From NCBI GenBank assembly GCA_021846845.1, contig JAJZWB010000002.1:1-63733 (forward strand): a DNA stretch of 63,733 bases, in the 5' to 3' direction. This DNA is from Actinomycetes bacterium (GTDB taxonomy: Bacteria; Actinomycetota; Thermoleophilia; Solirubrobacterales; Solirubrobacteraceae). The notes under the pieces were generated by a model. The model did no database searches. It saw only the letters and a program-made list of their open reading frames with translations, and was not told where the DNA came from. Within the stretch, counting starts at the first letter, position 1; the number at the start of each line of letters is the position of its first letter. Below, one piece after another: positions 7,258 through 17,492 of the stretch. A program made the translations under genes and the position numbers.

Positions 7258-9738
7258 ATGCCGGAGCGCCGCTACAACCCCTCCGAGATCGAGCCCCGCT
7301 GGCAGCGGCTGTGGGCGCGGGAGCGCACCTGGGAGGTCTCCAACGAGCCCACGCTGCCGGGCGCGCCGCGCGCCTCCTACGTCCTGGAGATGCTTCCCTA
7401 CCCCAGCGGCGAGCCGCACATCGGCCACCTCAAGAACTACGCGCTGGGCGATGCGATCGCGCACTTCCACCGCCGCACCGGGCGCCGCGTGCTGCACCCG
7501 ATGGGCTACGACGCGTTCGGGCTGCCGGCCGAGAACCACGCGATCCGCACCGGCGTGCACCCCCGCCGGTCGACCGACGACTCGATCGACGCCTTCCAGC
7601 GGGCGTTTCGCCGCTGGGGCGTGTCGATCGACTGGACGCGGGAGCTCGCGACCCACGAGCCCTCCTACTACCGCTGGACGCAGTGGATCTTCCTGCGCAT
7701 GCTTGAGCGGGGGCTCGCCTATCGCAAGGAGGCGGCGGTCAACTGGTGCCCCAACGACCAGACGGTGCTGGCCAACGAGCAGGTCGTCGATGGCCGCTGC
7801 GAGCGCTGCGGACACGAGGTCGAGGTCAGGCAGCTCGAGCAGTGGTTCTTCAGGATCACCGACTACGCGCAGCGGCTGCTCGACGACCTGGACACCATCG
7901 ACTGGCCCGAGCACGTCAAGGCGATGCAGCGCAACTGGATCGGGCGCAGCGAGGGAGCCGAGGTCACGTTCCGCTGCGAGGAGCTTCGGCTCGACTACCC
8001 GGTGTTCACGACGCGACCCGACACGCTGTTCGGCGCGACCTTCTTCGTCATGGCGCCCGAGCACCCGGACGTGCTGCGGCTCGCGGCCGGGACCGCGCAC
8101 GAGGCCGCGGTTCACGAGTACGTGAACCGCGCGCTGACCGAGTCGGCCGAGCTCCGCGGCGCCGCCGACAAGCCGAAGACGGGCGTCCCGCTCGGCCGCC
8201 ACGTGGTCAATCCGGTCACCGGCGAGCCGATGCCGATGTATGTGGCCGACTACGTGCTGATGGAGTACGGCACCGGCGCGGTGATGGGAGTGCCGGCCCA
8301 CGACCAGCGCGACTGGGAGTTCGCCCGCGCCTTCGAGCTGCCGATCCGCCCGGTGGTCGCGGCCGCCGGCGGCGAGGAGCCCGATGTCTCCGGGGGCGCG
8401 TTCGTCGCCCATGGCGAGTCCGAGCGGCTGATCAACTCCGCCGAGTTCAGCGGGCTTGACGCGGTCGCCGGGCGCGAGGCGATCGTCGCTCGCCTGGAGC
8501 GCGACGGGATCGGTCGCGCCGCCGTCAGCTTTCGCCTGCGCGACTGGCTGCTCTCACGCCAGCGCTACTGGGGCTGCCCGATCCCGGTCGTCTACTGCGA
8601 CGGCTGCGGCGTGGTGCCGGTCGGGGACGACCAGCTGCCGGTGCGGCTGCCGGACATCGAGGACTACCAGCCGCGGGGCCGCTCACCGCTGGCTGCGGCG
8701 GAGGATTGGGTCGCCACCACCTGCCCGGGGTGCGGCGCGCCGGCTCGGCGTGAGACCGACACGATGGACACGTTCGTCGACTCCAGCTGGTACTTCCTGC
8801 GCTACTGCGACGCCCACAACGACGCCGCGCCGTGGGACCCGGAGGTGCTGCGCCGCTGGATGCCGGTCGACCAGTACATCGGCGGCGTCGAACACGCGAT
8901 CCTGCACCTCATGTACGCGCGCTTCTTCGTCAAGGCGCTCGCGGACATGGGCCTGCTCGACTTCCAGGAGCCGTTCCGCGCGCTGTTCACGCAGGGGATG
9001 ATCCTCGGCCCCGACGGGCAGAAGATGTCCAAGTCGCGCAGGAACGTGATCAGCCCGGCGCCGATCGTCGAGCGCCTCGGCGTCGACGCTGCGCGCTGCT
9101 ACGTGCTGTTCATCGGCCCGCCGGACCAGGACGCCGCGTGGTCGGAGACGTCGCTGGAGGGCGTGCACCGCTTCCTCTCACGCCTGTGGCGCCTGGCCGA
9201 CGCGCTCGGCGAGCGCTCTCCGGATGCCGCCGTGCAGCCGGAGGCCCCCACCGGCGATGCCCTGGCGCTGGTGCGCAAGGCCAACTGGGCGATCGACAAG
9301 GTGACCGGGGACATGAGCGGACGGTTCGCCTTCAACACGGCGATCGCCGCCGTCATGGAGCTGGTGAACGAGATCTACCGCCATCCGGAGGCCGATATCG
9401 CCGCACGGCGCTTCGCGACCGCCACGGCGGCCTCGCTGCTGCATCCGTTCGCCCCGCATCTCGGCAGCGAGGTCTACGAGCTGCTCACCGGCGAGCGTGT
9501 CTGGGAGCAGCCCTGGCCGGCGGCCGATCCCGGGATGCTGACGGCGGAGACCTTCGAGCTCGTCTGCCAGGTCAACGGCAAGGTCCGCGACCGGGTGCAG
9601 GCCGCCACCGGCGCCTCCCGTGAGGCGCTGGAGGCGCTCTGCCTGGCGGCGCCGGGCGTGACCTTGCACCTCGACGGCCGCGAGATCGTGAAGGTGGTCG
9701 TCGTGCCGGGCAAGCTGGTCAACGTCGTGGTCCGCTAG
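7258..9738 (+). CDS. leuS: leucyl-tRNA synthetase
   Basis: Charges tRNA-Leu with leucine. The 826-residue class I synthetase has the HIGH-type motif within [28 protein letters not shown] with a zinc-binding-like CERCG segment, and the KMSKS motif at residues 589-593. The CP1 editing region contains a [12 protein letters not shown] motif, so misactivated amino acids can be hydrolysed. The C-terminal domain ends in a typical [14 protein letters not shown] segment. Length matches bacterial LeuRS. The ATG follows a TAACCT hexamer (7240-7245) by 12 bases. holA follows after 8 bases. I see no T-box leader, as the mRNA leader would be only a few bases. Confidence 0.97.
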   Translation: MPERRYNPSEIEPRWQRLWARERTWEVSNEPTLPGAPRASYVLEMLPYPSGEPHIGHLKNYALGDAIAHFHRRTGRRVLHPMGYDAFGLPAENHAIRTGVHPRRSTDDSIDAFQRAFRRWGVSIDWTRELATHEPSYYRWTQWIFLRMLERGLAYRKEAAVNWCPNDQTVLANEQVVDGRCERCGHEVEVRQLEQWFFRITDYAQRLLDDLDTIDWPEHVKAMQRNWIGRSEGAEVTFRCEELRLDYPVFTTRPDTLFGATFFVMAPEHPDVLRLAAGTAHEAAVHEYVNRALTESAELRGAADKPKTGVPLGRHVVNPVTGEPMPMYVADYVLMEYGTGAVMGVPAHDQRDWEFARAFELPIRPVVAAAGGEEPDVSGGAFVAHGESERLINSAEFSGLDAVAGREAIVARLERDGIGRAAVSFRLRDWLLSRQRYWGCPIPVVYCDGCGVVPVGDDQLPVRLPDIEDYQPRGRSPLAAAEDWVATTCPGCGAPARRETDTMDTFVDSSWYFLRYCDAHNDAAPWDPEVLRRWMPVDQYIGGVEHAILHLMYARFFVKALADMGLLDFQEPFRALFTQGMILGPDGQKMSKSRRNVISPAPIVERLGVDAARCYVLFIGPPDQDAAWSETSLEGVHRFLSRLWRLADALGERSPDAAVQPEAPTGDALALVRKANWAIDKVTGDMSGRFAFNTAIAAVMELVNEIYRHPEADIAARRFATATAASLLHPFAPHLGSEVYELLTGERVWEQPWPAADPGMLTAETFELVCQVNGKVRDRVQAATGASREALEALCLAAPGVTLHLDGREIVKVVVVPGKLVNVVVR

Positions 9739-9746
9739 ACCGGCGC

Positions 9747-10736
9747 GTGGCACAGCCGACGTTCAAGCCGGCCTATCTGATCTGCGGCGATGACCACGGG
9801 CGCATCGCCGAGCGACGCGCGCGCCTGCGGTCGATGGCGGAGTCGCTCAGCGGGGCGACGGGGATCGAGCTGCTGGAGGGCGAGAGCGCGATCCCGGACC
9901 GCGTCGCCGCGACGCTCGGCGCGATGACGCTCGCGCTCGGCCACCGCTTCGTGGTTGTCGACGGCGCCGAGCGCTGGAAGGACCGGGAGATGGATGCGCT
10001 GGTCGCCGCGCTCGGAGCGCTTGCGCCCGGCACGACGGTCGCCTTCTTCGCTCGTGAGGACGGTCGCAGCCGAGCTCCCGAGCGGCTGCACAAGGCGGTC
10101 CGGGCCGCCGGCGGCGACATCGCGACGGAGAACAGCGTCAAGCCCTCGGAGCTGCCCCGGTGGGCCGTCAGGCGTGCCGCCGAGCTGGGGGTGGAGCTCG
10201 ACCCGGAGAGCGCCCGGGCGCTGGTCGCCCACGTCGGCGAGCGCCAGCAGCGGCTGCTCAGGGAGCTGGAGAAGCTCGCGCTCGGCGCCCCCGCGGACGC
10301 GCCGATCCGGATCGGCGCGGCGGAGGTGCTGGAGCTGACGGCGGCCTCGTCGGAGCGGCGAGCCTGGTCCGTCGCGGACGCGCTCGTCGCCGGCGACGCG
10401 CAGGCCGCGGTGGCTCTCTACCTCTCGCTGCGCGAGCAGGGCGAGCGCCTGGCGGGGCTGACCTACTGGATCGCCCAGCGCCTGCGCGCGGCGCTTGACG
10501 TCGCCCTGGCGCTGGATGCGGGTGAGCCGGCCGCGCAGGTCAGGCGCCGTCTGCGGATGCCCTCCGGCGCCGCTGACCGGCTGATGGCCGACGCGCGGCG
10601 TGTCGGGGCCCGACGGCTGAGCGAGGCGATCTGCGAGCTTGCGGACCTTGAGCTCGCCTCGCGGGGAGGCCGCGGCACCGGGGCGCTGGCCGAGGACACG
10701 GCGGCCGTGCTCGCGTTTCGCCGGATCGCCGCCTGA
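9747..10736 (+). CDS. holA: DNA polymerase III subunit delta
   Basis: The delta subunit opens the beta sliding clamp as part of the clamp-loader complex. The 329-residue protein resembles bacterial HolA: an N-terminal AAA-like domain beginning PAYLICGDDHGRIAERRA, the segment ERWKDREMDALVAAL, helical HVGERQQRLLRELEKLAL in the middle, and a C-terminal collar region ending VLAFRRIAA. The GTG at 9747 gives the expected N-terminus. It sits 8 bases behind leuS, so it probably shares its mRNA. The last 21 or so coding bases are repeated twice after the stop (see the repeat entry). Confidence 0.88.
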   Translation: MAQPTFKPAYLICGDDHGRIAERRARLRSMAESLSGATGIELLEGESAIPDRVAATLGAMTLALGHRFVVVDGAERWKDREMDALVAALGALAPGTTVAFFAREDGRSRAPERLHKAVRAAGGDIATENSVKPSELPRWAVRRAAELGVELDPESARALVAHVGERQQRLLRELEKLALGAPADAPIRIGAAEVLELTAASSERRAWSVADALVAGDAQAAVALYLSLREQGERLAGLTYWIAQRLRAALDVALALDAGEPAAQVRRRLRMPSGAADRLMADARRVGARRLSEAICELADLELASRGGRGTGALAEDTAAVLAFRRIAA

Positions 10737-10800
10737 GACTCGCGGGGGTGCTCGCGTTTCGCCGGATCCACTCGCGGGGGTGCTCGCGTTTCGCCGGATC
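10707..10800 (+). repeat. echo repeat: holA 3' end copied twice beyond the stop
   Basis: The 21-base segment at 10707-10727 inside holA (gtgctcgcg then tttcgccggatc) occurs again exactly at 10748-10768 and 10780-10800. The last two copies belong to a 32-base unit that also contains ACTCGCGGGGG. The holA stop (10734-10736) lies between copies 1 and 2. The region separates two convergent genes; no other feature is seen in it. Confidence 0.9.
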
Positions 10801-10844
10801 GCAGTCCGGCCGTTCCGACGGGCCGGACGGCGCGGCGCGGCCGC

Positions 10845-11759
10845 TCACGGATGGATGATCGTGGAGCGAACCACGATCCAGATCGCGGCCAGGACGGCCG
10901 TGAGGAGCACCAGGGCCACGAGCCGCCCGAACCACCACGTGCGGTGGCGCAGCGACGGGTTCAGCGGCCGCCGGGACCGGGCGACGGGAGGGTGGTCGTG
11001 CGAACGCCGGGGCGGAGACGATTCGTGTCCCTGCGGCCCGCGCGCGGTGGCCGGCTCCGGCGCCGCAGCCGTCGGCTCGCGCGCGCCGGCCGGCTGCCCG
11101 CCGCCGGCCGGCGCGCCCGCGCCATCCCCGTGAAGATCGCCGAGCACGTCGTACTCGACGGTCGCGTCGGCGACGCGACCGTCGGCGCCGGCCGCCAGCT
11201 GATCGTCTCGTGCCGGCTGCTGCAGCGCCCCTGCGGTTCCCGCCGCGGGCTCCGCGCGCAGAGCCCCGGAGTCCGCCCGCAGAGCTCCGGAGTCCGCCCG
11301 CGGAGCCCCGGAGTCCGCCCGCAGGGCCTCTGACTGCGCCAGGCGCTCCTCGTAACCGGCAAGCCGGGCTTCGTAGTCGGCGATCAGCGCCCCGGACTGC
11401 TCCAACCGGGCTTGGTGCTGCGCCAGCTGCGCTCTGAGCTGCCCCTCAAGCGCGCGCTCGTCCTCGAGCGCGCGCTCGAGCCCGGCCCGCCGCTCCAGCT
11501 CCAGCTCCAGCGCACGCCGCGTCGCCGCCAGCTCCGCCGTGAGCTGCTCGGCGGCGGCGTTGAGAGCGAGGTCCGCTGCGCGACGCGGGGATCCCCGCCG
11601 CCGCCCGGGAGTGGTCGACCGCGTGCTGCGGCCCGCCGGCAGCACCTCGCCCGGGCGCGCCACGGGTCGCCCCGGGCGGCGCAGGGCGATCGTCACGTCC
11701 GGGGCCACCGACATCTCGATCTGCTCGGCCAGATCGGGATCCGGCGCGCCGTCGAACAC
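10845..11759 (-). CDS. coiled-coil protein with C-terminal membrane anchor (true N-terminus probably further upstream)
   Basis: Function unknown. From the first usual start (GTG at 11759) the protein has 304 residues. A long Ala/Leu/Glu/Arg coiled coil covers about 65-150, an in-frame 7-residue repeat (ALRADSG type) about 146-170, a low-complexity linker follows, and one hydrophobic segment (FGRLVALVLLTAVLAAIWIV) lies near the C-terminus. It would be a tail-anchored membrane protein. Coding character continues upstream in the same frame for about 80 codons, with a beta-rich, conserved-looking stretch (RISFRVERIAASDGRIEVAG). The frame runs back to the rpsT stop at 12009 with no ATG, GTG or TTG. 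CTG at 11978 is the best candidate start. Confidence 0.6.
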   Translation of the reverse strand: MFDGAPDPDLAEQIEMSVAPDVTIALRRPGRPVARPGEVLPAGRSTRSTTPGRRRGSPRRAADLALNAAAEQLTAELAATRRALELELERRAGLERALEDERALEGQLRAQLAQHQARLEQSGALIADYEARLAGYEERLAQSEALRADSGAPRADSGALRADSGALRAEPAAGTAGALQQPARDDQLAAGADGRVADATVEYDVLGDLHGDGAGAPAGGGQPAGAREPTAAAPEPATARGPQGHESSPPRRSHDHPPVARSRRPLNPSLRHRTWWFGRLVALVLLTAVLAAIWIVVRSTIIHP

Positions 11760-12008
11760 CGCCAGCCACGGCTCTCCGTCACGGGCCGACCAGGGGCTGC
11801 CCTCTTCGCCGGCCGACGAGCGCAGATCGGCGCTCTCGCCGCTGCGCCTGACGGTCAGCGTCGGGCGCTGGAGGCTTCGCTCGCCGAGCCCCGACCAGCG
11901 ACCGGCGACCTCGATCCGACCATCCGAGGCCGCGATCCTCTCAACCCTGAAGCTGATTCGATCGGGCTCGGCGGTCAGCGGAGCGCGCCTGTCAGGGAGC
12001 GAGACCCG

Positions 12009-12275
12009 CTAGTCCGCGCCGCCGCGCCGCACCCGCGCGGCCCGCGACTTCTTGCGCGCGCCGTTGTTTCGATGCAGCGCGCCGCGCTTGACGGCCTTGT
12101 CGATCGTCTTGACCAGCACCCGATGCTCGGACTCGGCGTCCTGCTCGCGGCCCTCGGCGACAGCCAGCTCGAGCCGGCGGAAGTAGGTCTTGATCGTCGA
12201 CGTGTAGCGGCGATTCTCTAGCCGCTCGCGCTCTGCGCGGAGGATGCGCTTCTCTTGTGAGTGAATGTTGGCCAT
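12009..12275 (-). CDS. rpsT: 30S ribosomal protein bS20
   Basis: Small basic ribosomal protein that binds 16S rRNA early in 30S assembly. The 88 residues begin MANIHSQEKRILRAERERL and continue in the typical helical, Lys/Arg-rich pattern (TIKTYFRRLELAV, VLVKTIDKAVKRGALHRNNG, ARKKSRAARV), matching family length. The ATG at 12275 is unambiguous. No Shine-Dalgarno sequence is visible; a hairpin CGCGG-TTCC-CCGCG sits in the short leader. It is transcribed divergently from murJ from an overlapping -10 element. The frame after its TAG stop stays open into the coiled-coil gene. Confidence 0.96.
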   Translation of the reverse strand: MANIHSQEKRILRAERERLENRRYTSTIKTYFRRLELAVAEGREQDAESEHRVLVKTIDKAVKRGALHRNNGARKKSRAARVRRGGAD

Positions 12276-12311
12276 GACGACTGTGACGCGGGGAACCGCG
12301 ACGGCGGCGCG

Positions 12312-12318
12312 TACTATA
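12312..12318. promoter_or_regulatory. overlapping divergent -10 boxes of murJ (+) and rpsT (-)
   Basis: On the plus strand TACTAT (12312-12317) ends 9 bases before the murJ GTG. On the minus strand TATAGT (12318-12313) lies about 37 bases before the rpsT ATG. The two hexamers share five base pairs in one short AT-rich island in very GC-rich DNA, so one element probably serves both directions. Confidence 0.5.
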
Positions 12319-12326
12319 GCGCGCTC

Positions 12327-13973
12327 GTGAGCCCGCCGACCATCGAAGACCGGCCACAGCGAACCGACTCGGGGGAGGAGCGCTCGGGGCAGCCGCCCCG
12401 CCGACGGATCGCGATCAACACCGCGATCTTCGCAGTCGCCACCGCCCTGTCGCGAGTCGCCGGTCTGGTGCGTGAGATCGTGCAGGCGAGCTTCTTCGGG
12501 ACGAGCGGTCCGATCTCGGCGTTCACCGTCGCCTCGCAGATCCCGAACCTGTTCAGCAACCTCTTCTCGCAGGCTGCGCTGTCGGCGGCGTTCGTCCCGG
12601 TGTTCACGGAGATGCTGGCCGAGGGCCGCCGGCGGGAGGCGTTCAAGCTCGCGTCCGAGATCTTCTGGCTGATCCTGGTCGTGCTGGGCGCCCTGACCCT
12701 GCTCTACACGGCCGCCGCCGGCCTCGTGATGCCCCTGCTCACCGGCAGCTTCACGCCCGCCATGACGACCCTGACCGTGGGCCTGTCGCGGGTGATGTTC
12801 CCGGTAGTGCTCCTGCTCAGCCTCACCGGGCTGATCGTCGGGATCCTGCAGTCCTACGACGAGTTCTCGGTCCCGGCGCTGGCGCCCGCCGTCTGGAACG
12901 TCGTGATCATCGTGCTGCTGGTGGTCCTGCACGGTCGCTTCCACGGGCCGGACTCGGTCTACGCCTACGCGATCGCGTGGCTGGCCGCGACCCTCGTCCA
13001 GTTCCTGCTGATCGCCTCCGCGCTGCGCAGGGTCGACTTCCGGCTCTCGTTCTCCCTCAACTGGCGCGACCCTCGGATTCACGAGGTGCTGGTGCTGTTC
13101 CTGCCCGTGACGATCAGCATCGGGATCATCAACCTCGACGTGTTCCTCAACGCGGGCCTCGGGACCCTGATCCCGGGCGGGCACGCCCCCGCGGCGATCA
13201 ACGACGCGTTCCGGATCTACATGCTGCCGCAGGGGATCTTCAGCGTCGCGGTCGCGACCGTCCTGTTCCCGACGCTGAGCCGACTGGCGGCGCGGCGCAA
13301 CGTGAGCGGGATGCGTCGCACCCTCGGCAACGGCATCCGGCAGGTCAACCTGCTCCTGATCCCGTCCGCGGCGCTGCTGGCCGTTCTTTCGACCCCCATA
13401 GTCCGGCTCGTCTACCAGCACGGAAGCTTCGGTCCGTACTCGACCCACATCGTCTCGGGCGCGCTGTTCTGGTTCGCCCTCGCGCTTCCGTTCGCGGGGC
13501 TCAACCTGCTCCTGAGCCGCACCTTCTTCGCGGTCAAGCGGCCCTGGATCCCGACCAGGCTCGCGGCGACGAACATCACGGTTGACGTGATCGTCTCGGT
13601 GGCGCTCTACAGGCCGCTGGGCATCGCGGGCCTGGTGATCGGCACCGTCGTCGCGATGGTCGTGATGACCGCGCTGCAGCTGCACCGCCTGCGGATCGGC
13701 TTCAACGGGCGGCTCGAGGGCGGGCAGACGACGATGATCACGGCTCGGATCGTGGTCGCCACCGCGATCGCGACTCCGATCGGCTACCTGGTCTGGAAGG
13801 CGCTGTACCTGCTGCTGGGGCTGTCGCTCGTCGCGCAGATCCTGTCGGTCGGGCTCGCGCTGACGGTCGCCGCGTCCGTCTACGGATGGCTGGTGCTGGC
13901 GATGCGGGTCCCGGAGGCCCGCCAGATCGAGTCCCTGGTCCGCAGCCGCCTCCGAGGCCGGCTCGCCGCGTGA
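12327..13973 (+). CDS. murJ: lipid II flippase MurJ (MviN family)
   Basis: Integral membrane protein of the MOP superfamily that moves the peptidoglycan precursor lipid II across the cytoplasmic membrane. The 548 residues contain about 14 hydrophobic helices. The conserved N-terminal part includes [12 protein letters not shown] and [24 protein letters not shown], typical of MurJ. A start at 12261 is possible, but it would reach across the shared promoter and add residues without conservation; the GTG at 12327 sits 9 bases behind TACTAT. The N-terminal 30 residues are polar and cytoplasmic. There is no extra kinase-like C-terminal domain of the mycobacterial kind; the protein ends soon after the last helix. 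Confidence 0.93.
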   Translation: MSPPTIEDRPQRTDSGEERSGQPPRRRIAINTAIFAVATALSRVAGLVREIVQASFFGTSGPISAFTVASQIPNLFSNLFSQAALSAAFVPVFTEMLAEGRRREAFKLASEIFWLILVVLGALTLLYTAAAGLVMPLLTGSFTPAMTTLTVGLSRVMFPVVLLLSLTGLIVGILQSYDEFSVPALAPAVWNVVIIVLLVVLHGRFHGPDSVYAYAIAWLAATLVQFLLIASALRRVDFRLSFSLNWRDPRIHEVLVLFLPVTISIGIINLDVFLNAGLGTLIPGGHAPAAINDAFRIYMLPQGIFSVAVATVLFPTLSRLAARRNVSGMRRTLGNGIRQVNLLLIPSAALLAVLSTPIVRLVYQHGSFGPYSTHIVSGALFWFALALPFAGLNLLLSRTFFAVKRPWIPTRLAATNITVDVIVSVALYRPLGIAGLVIGTVVAMVVMTALQLHRLRIGFNGRLEGGQTTMITARIVVATAIATPIGYLVWKALYLLLGLSLVAQILSVGLALTVAASVYGWLVLAMRVPEARQIESLVRSRLRGRLAA

Positions 13974-13980
13974 ACCGGCC

Positions 13981-13986
13981 TACCCT
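13981..13986 (+). promoter_or_regulatory. -10-like box TACCCT of lepA
   Basis: TACCCT ends 9 bases before the lepA ATG and begins 8 bases after the murJ stop. This is the same sequence and nearly the same distance as at proB, predicting a leaderless or nearly leaderless lepA mRNA. Confidence 0.45.
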
Positions 13987-13995
13987 TGTCGTGGC

Positions 13996-15821
<1,826 letters not shown>

Positions 15822-15822
<1 letters not shown>

Positions 15823-16571
15823 TGGGCGCTCTGCCCGGCTTCACCGCCGAGTTGGCCGAGCAGGAGGACCCTGAGATCGGCGACGAGCTGATCGTGGTGC
15901 GCTGGACCGACGGCCGCACCGAGCGCCTGCGCCTGCACGACTACGAACGGCTGTACTCGCTTCCCGGCGTCTACGAGCAGATCGTGACCGAGCGCCTGGG
16001 ATGCCGCTCGCCGTGGGTGATGGCCGGGCTGCTGGCCGGCGCCGCCGACCGGCTGGGGTGGCGGCGCGCCGACCTGCGCGTGCTCGACGTCGCCGCCGGC
16101 AACGGCGTCTCCGGCGAAGCGCTTGACTCCGTCGGCCTCGGGGTCGCGGGACGGTACGGGACCGATCTGGTCGAGGCGGCGCGCGCCGCCGCGCTGCGCG
16201 ACCGCCCGGCGGTCTACGACGACTATCTGACGCTGGACCTGCTGTCGCTCTCGCACCGGCAGCGCACGGTCGTGGCGGGCTGGGGTTGCAACGTGCTGTG
16301 CTGCGTGGCCCCCGTCGGAGTGCGCCGGTCAGAGCTGCCGCCGGCGGCGCTGGCGGCCGCCGCGGCGCTGCTCGCCGATGACGCGCTGGTCGCCTACATG
16401 CACGATCCGGCGCACGGGGTGCCGGATCCGGTGACGGCGGGGCTCTGGCGGGAGCATGCCGGGGCGCTGGGAGCGCACGAGCTGGAGCGACGCCGCTACG
16501 TCCACCGCCTGACCGTCAGCGGCGCGCCGTTCGAGCTGGAGGGCGTCGTCTGGCGCGTTAGCAGGCGCTGA
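15822..16571 (+). CDS. SAM-dependent methyltransferase-like protein
   Basis: A 249-residue protein with one recognisable motif, LRVLDVAAGNGVSGEAL (about residues 85-101), matching the SAM-binding motif I of class I methyltransferases (E/DxGxGxG type). The first 70 residues carry a separate segment with VVRWTDGRTERLRLHDYERLY that I do not recognise. Acidic residues typical of motif II and a catalytic NPPY/DPPY motif are not evident, so activity and substrate are open. The ATG overlaps the lepA stop (TGATG), which fixes the start. It converges on the DUF1707 gene across a repeat-bearing spacer. Confidence 0.7.
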
Positions 16572-16660
16572 AACGGGGCGCTCCGGTCCGAATCGGCCGA
16601 GACCCGCGTCCCTCCTGCGAGCTGCCAGGGCCGGCGGCGGATCGCAGCGCTCCCCGAATT

Positions 16661-16783
16661 CCACATCTGCTCCAAATCGGCTGGGCGGGTTGCGATTCGG
16701 GCCATGGGTGGCCCTGGTGGTCAACCTCTGTTCCAGATCGATCAGGCGGGTCGTGATCTGGGACGGGAAAGGGCGCGCCTGGT
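16661..16783. repeat. two degenerate direct repeats, each able to form a hairpin
   Basis: A roughly 60-base unit occurs at 16661-16720 and, degenerated, at 16722-16783; both end in CCTGGTGG. Each copy contains an inverted repeat around a GCGGGT loop: CCAAATCG (16672-16679) with CGATTCGG (16693-16700), and CCAGATCG (16733-16740) with TGATCTGG (16754-16761). One stem position changes in a compensating way between copies (A-T to G-C). A further CCGAATCG at 16588-16595 could pair with the first copy. The spacer lies between convergent genes, so it may act as a two-way terminator. Confidence 0.6.
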
Positions 16784-16825
16784 GGCCCACGGCGGCTCCA
16801 ACGCGGCGCTGTTCGGACGGACCGG

Positions 16826-17281
16826 TCAGGCCCAGTAGCTGCGGGTGCCGCGGCGCGGCCCGTAGACCACGTGGTGGCGCGTGTAGAGCCACGGCCCGCG
16901 GGGTGGGCGGGGTCGCCCGCCGAGCACCATCACCACGACCATCGTCGCGGCCCAGACGATGGTCATCAGCAGCAGCATCGCGACCGTGAACGCGATCACC
17001 GGTACCGCGAACAGGAGCATCCACGGGTTCGACCTTGCAGCCGTCAGCGCCCAGCCTGCCGCTCCCCGGCGAAGCCCCGCGCGGCCGCCGCGCTCCCGCT
17101 CGCGCGGGAGGTCGGCGACGGTGGCCTCAAGCTCGCCGTAGGTGCGTGCCCTGAGCGCGGCGGTGAGCCGCTGCTCGAGCTCCTCGGCCGCAATCCGCCC
17201 CTCGGTCGCCGCTCGCCGAAGCCGCTCCACGATCCTCTCGCGGTCAGCGTCCGAGGCCCTCAGCTGCGCGTGACGAGTCAC
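16826..17281 (-). CDS. DUF1707 domain membrane protein
   Basis: A 151-residue protein whose first 55 residues match the DUF1707 pattern of actinobacteria: RASDADRERIVERLRRA, GRI, EELEQRLTAAL and then TYGELEATVADLP. A basic Gly/Arg linker follows, then one or two hydrophobic helices (about 90-120, MLLFAVPVIAFTVAMLLLM) and a short basic tail. The family occurs as N-terminal modules on small membrane proteins; function is unknown. A second member lies at 62958-63560. The stop faces the methyltransferase-like gene across the structured repeats; upstream lies a 20-base tandem array. Confidence 0.85.
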   Translation of the reverse strand: MTRHAQLRASDADRERIVERLRRAATEGRIAAEELEQRLTAALRARTYGELEATVADLPRERERGGRAGLRRGAAGWALTAARSNPWMLLFAVPVIAFTVAMLLLMTIVWAATMVVVMVLGGRPRPPRGPWLYTRHHVVYGPRRGTRSYWA

Positions 17282-17410
17282 ACCACGAGGCTACCGACTG
17301 GATCGGGCATGCGCAAACGAATCTCGGCCGGGCGCGCCGCCGCGCCGGTCGCCCGGCCCGCCTCGGGGGCTCTCGAGGCGGGCACAGGTTCGGTCCTGCT
17401 GCCGGATCGG

Positions 17411-17470
17411 GGGGTCGCTCGTCGCCGGATGGGGTCGCTCGTCGCCGGATGGGGTCGCTCGTCGCCGGAT
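17411..17470. repeat. 20-base tandem array, three exact copies
   Basis: The unit ggggtcgctcgtcgccggat repeats exactly at 17411-17430, 17431-17450 and 17451-17470, with degenerate half-copies on both sides. It fills most of the 211 bases between the stop of the secreted-protein gene (17493) and the start of the DUF1707 gene. It shows no dyad symmetry strong enough to call an operator. Confidence 0.95.
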
Positions 17471-17492
17471 CGGGGCCGGCTCCATCGCCGGA

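Noticed and set aside
5191-8412. A 1073-codon open frame on the minus strand across the AIM24, hypothetical, tRNA-Ala and leuS region
   Set aside because: It runs antisense to well-supported genes and across a tRNA; its translation is His/Arg/Gly/Asp-rich without motifs. It is a by-product of high GC content.
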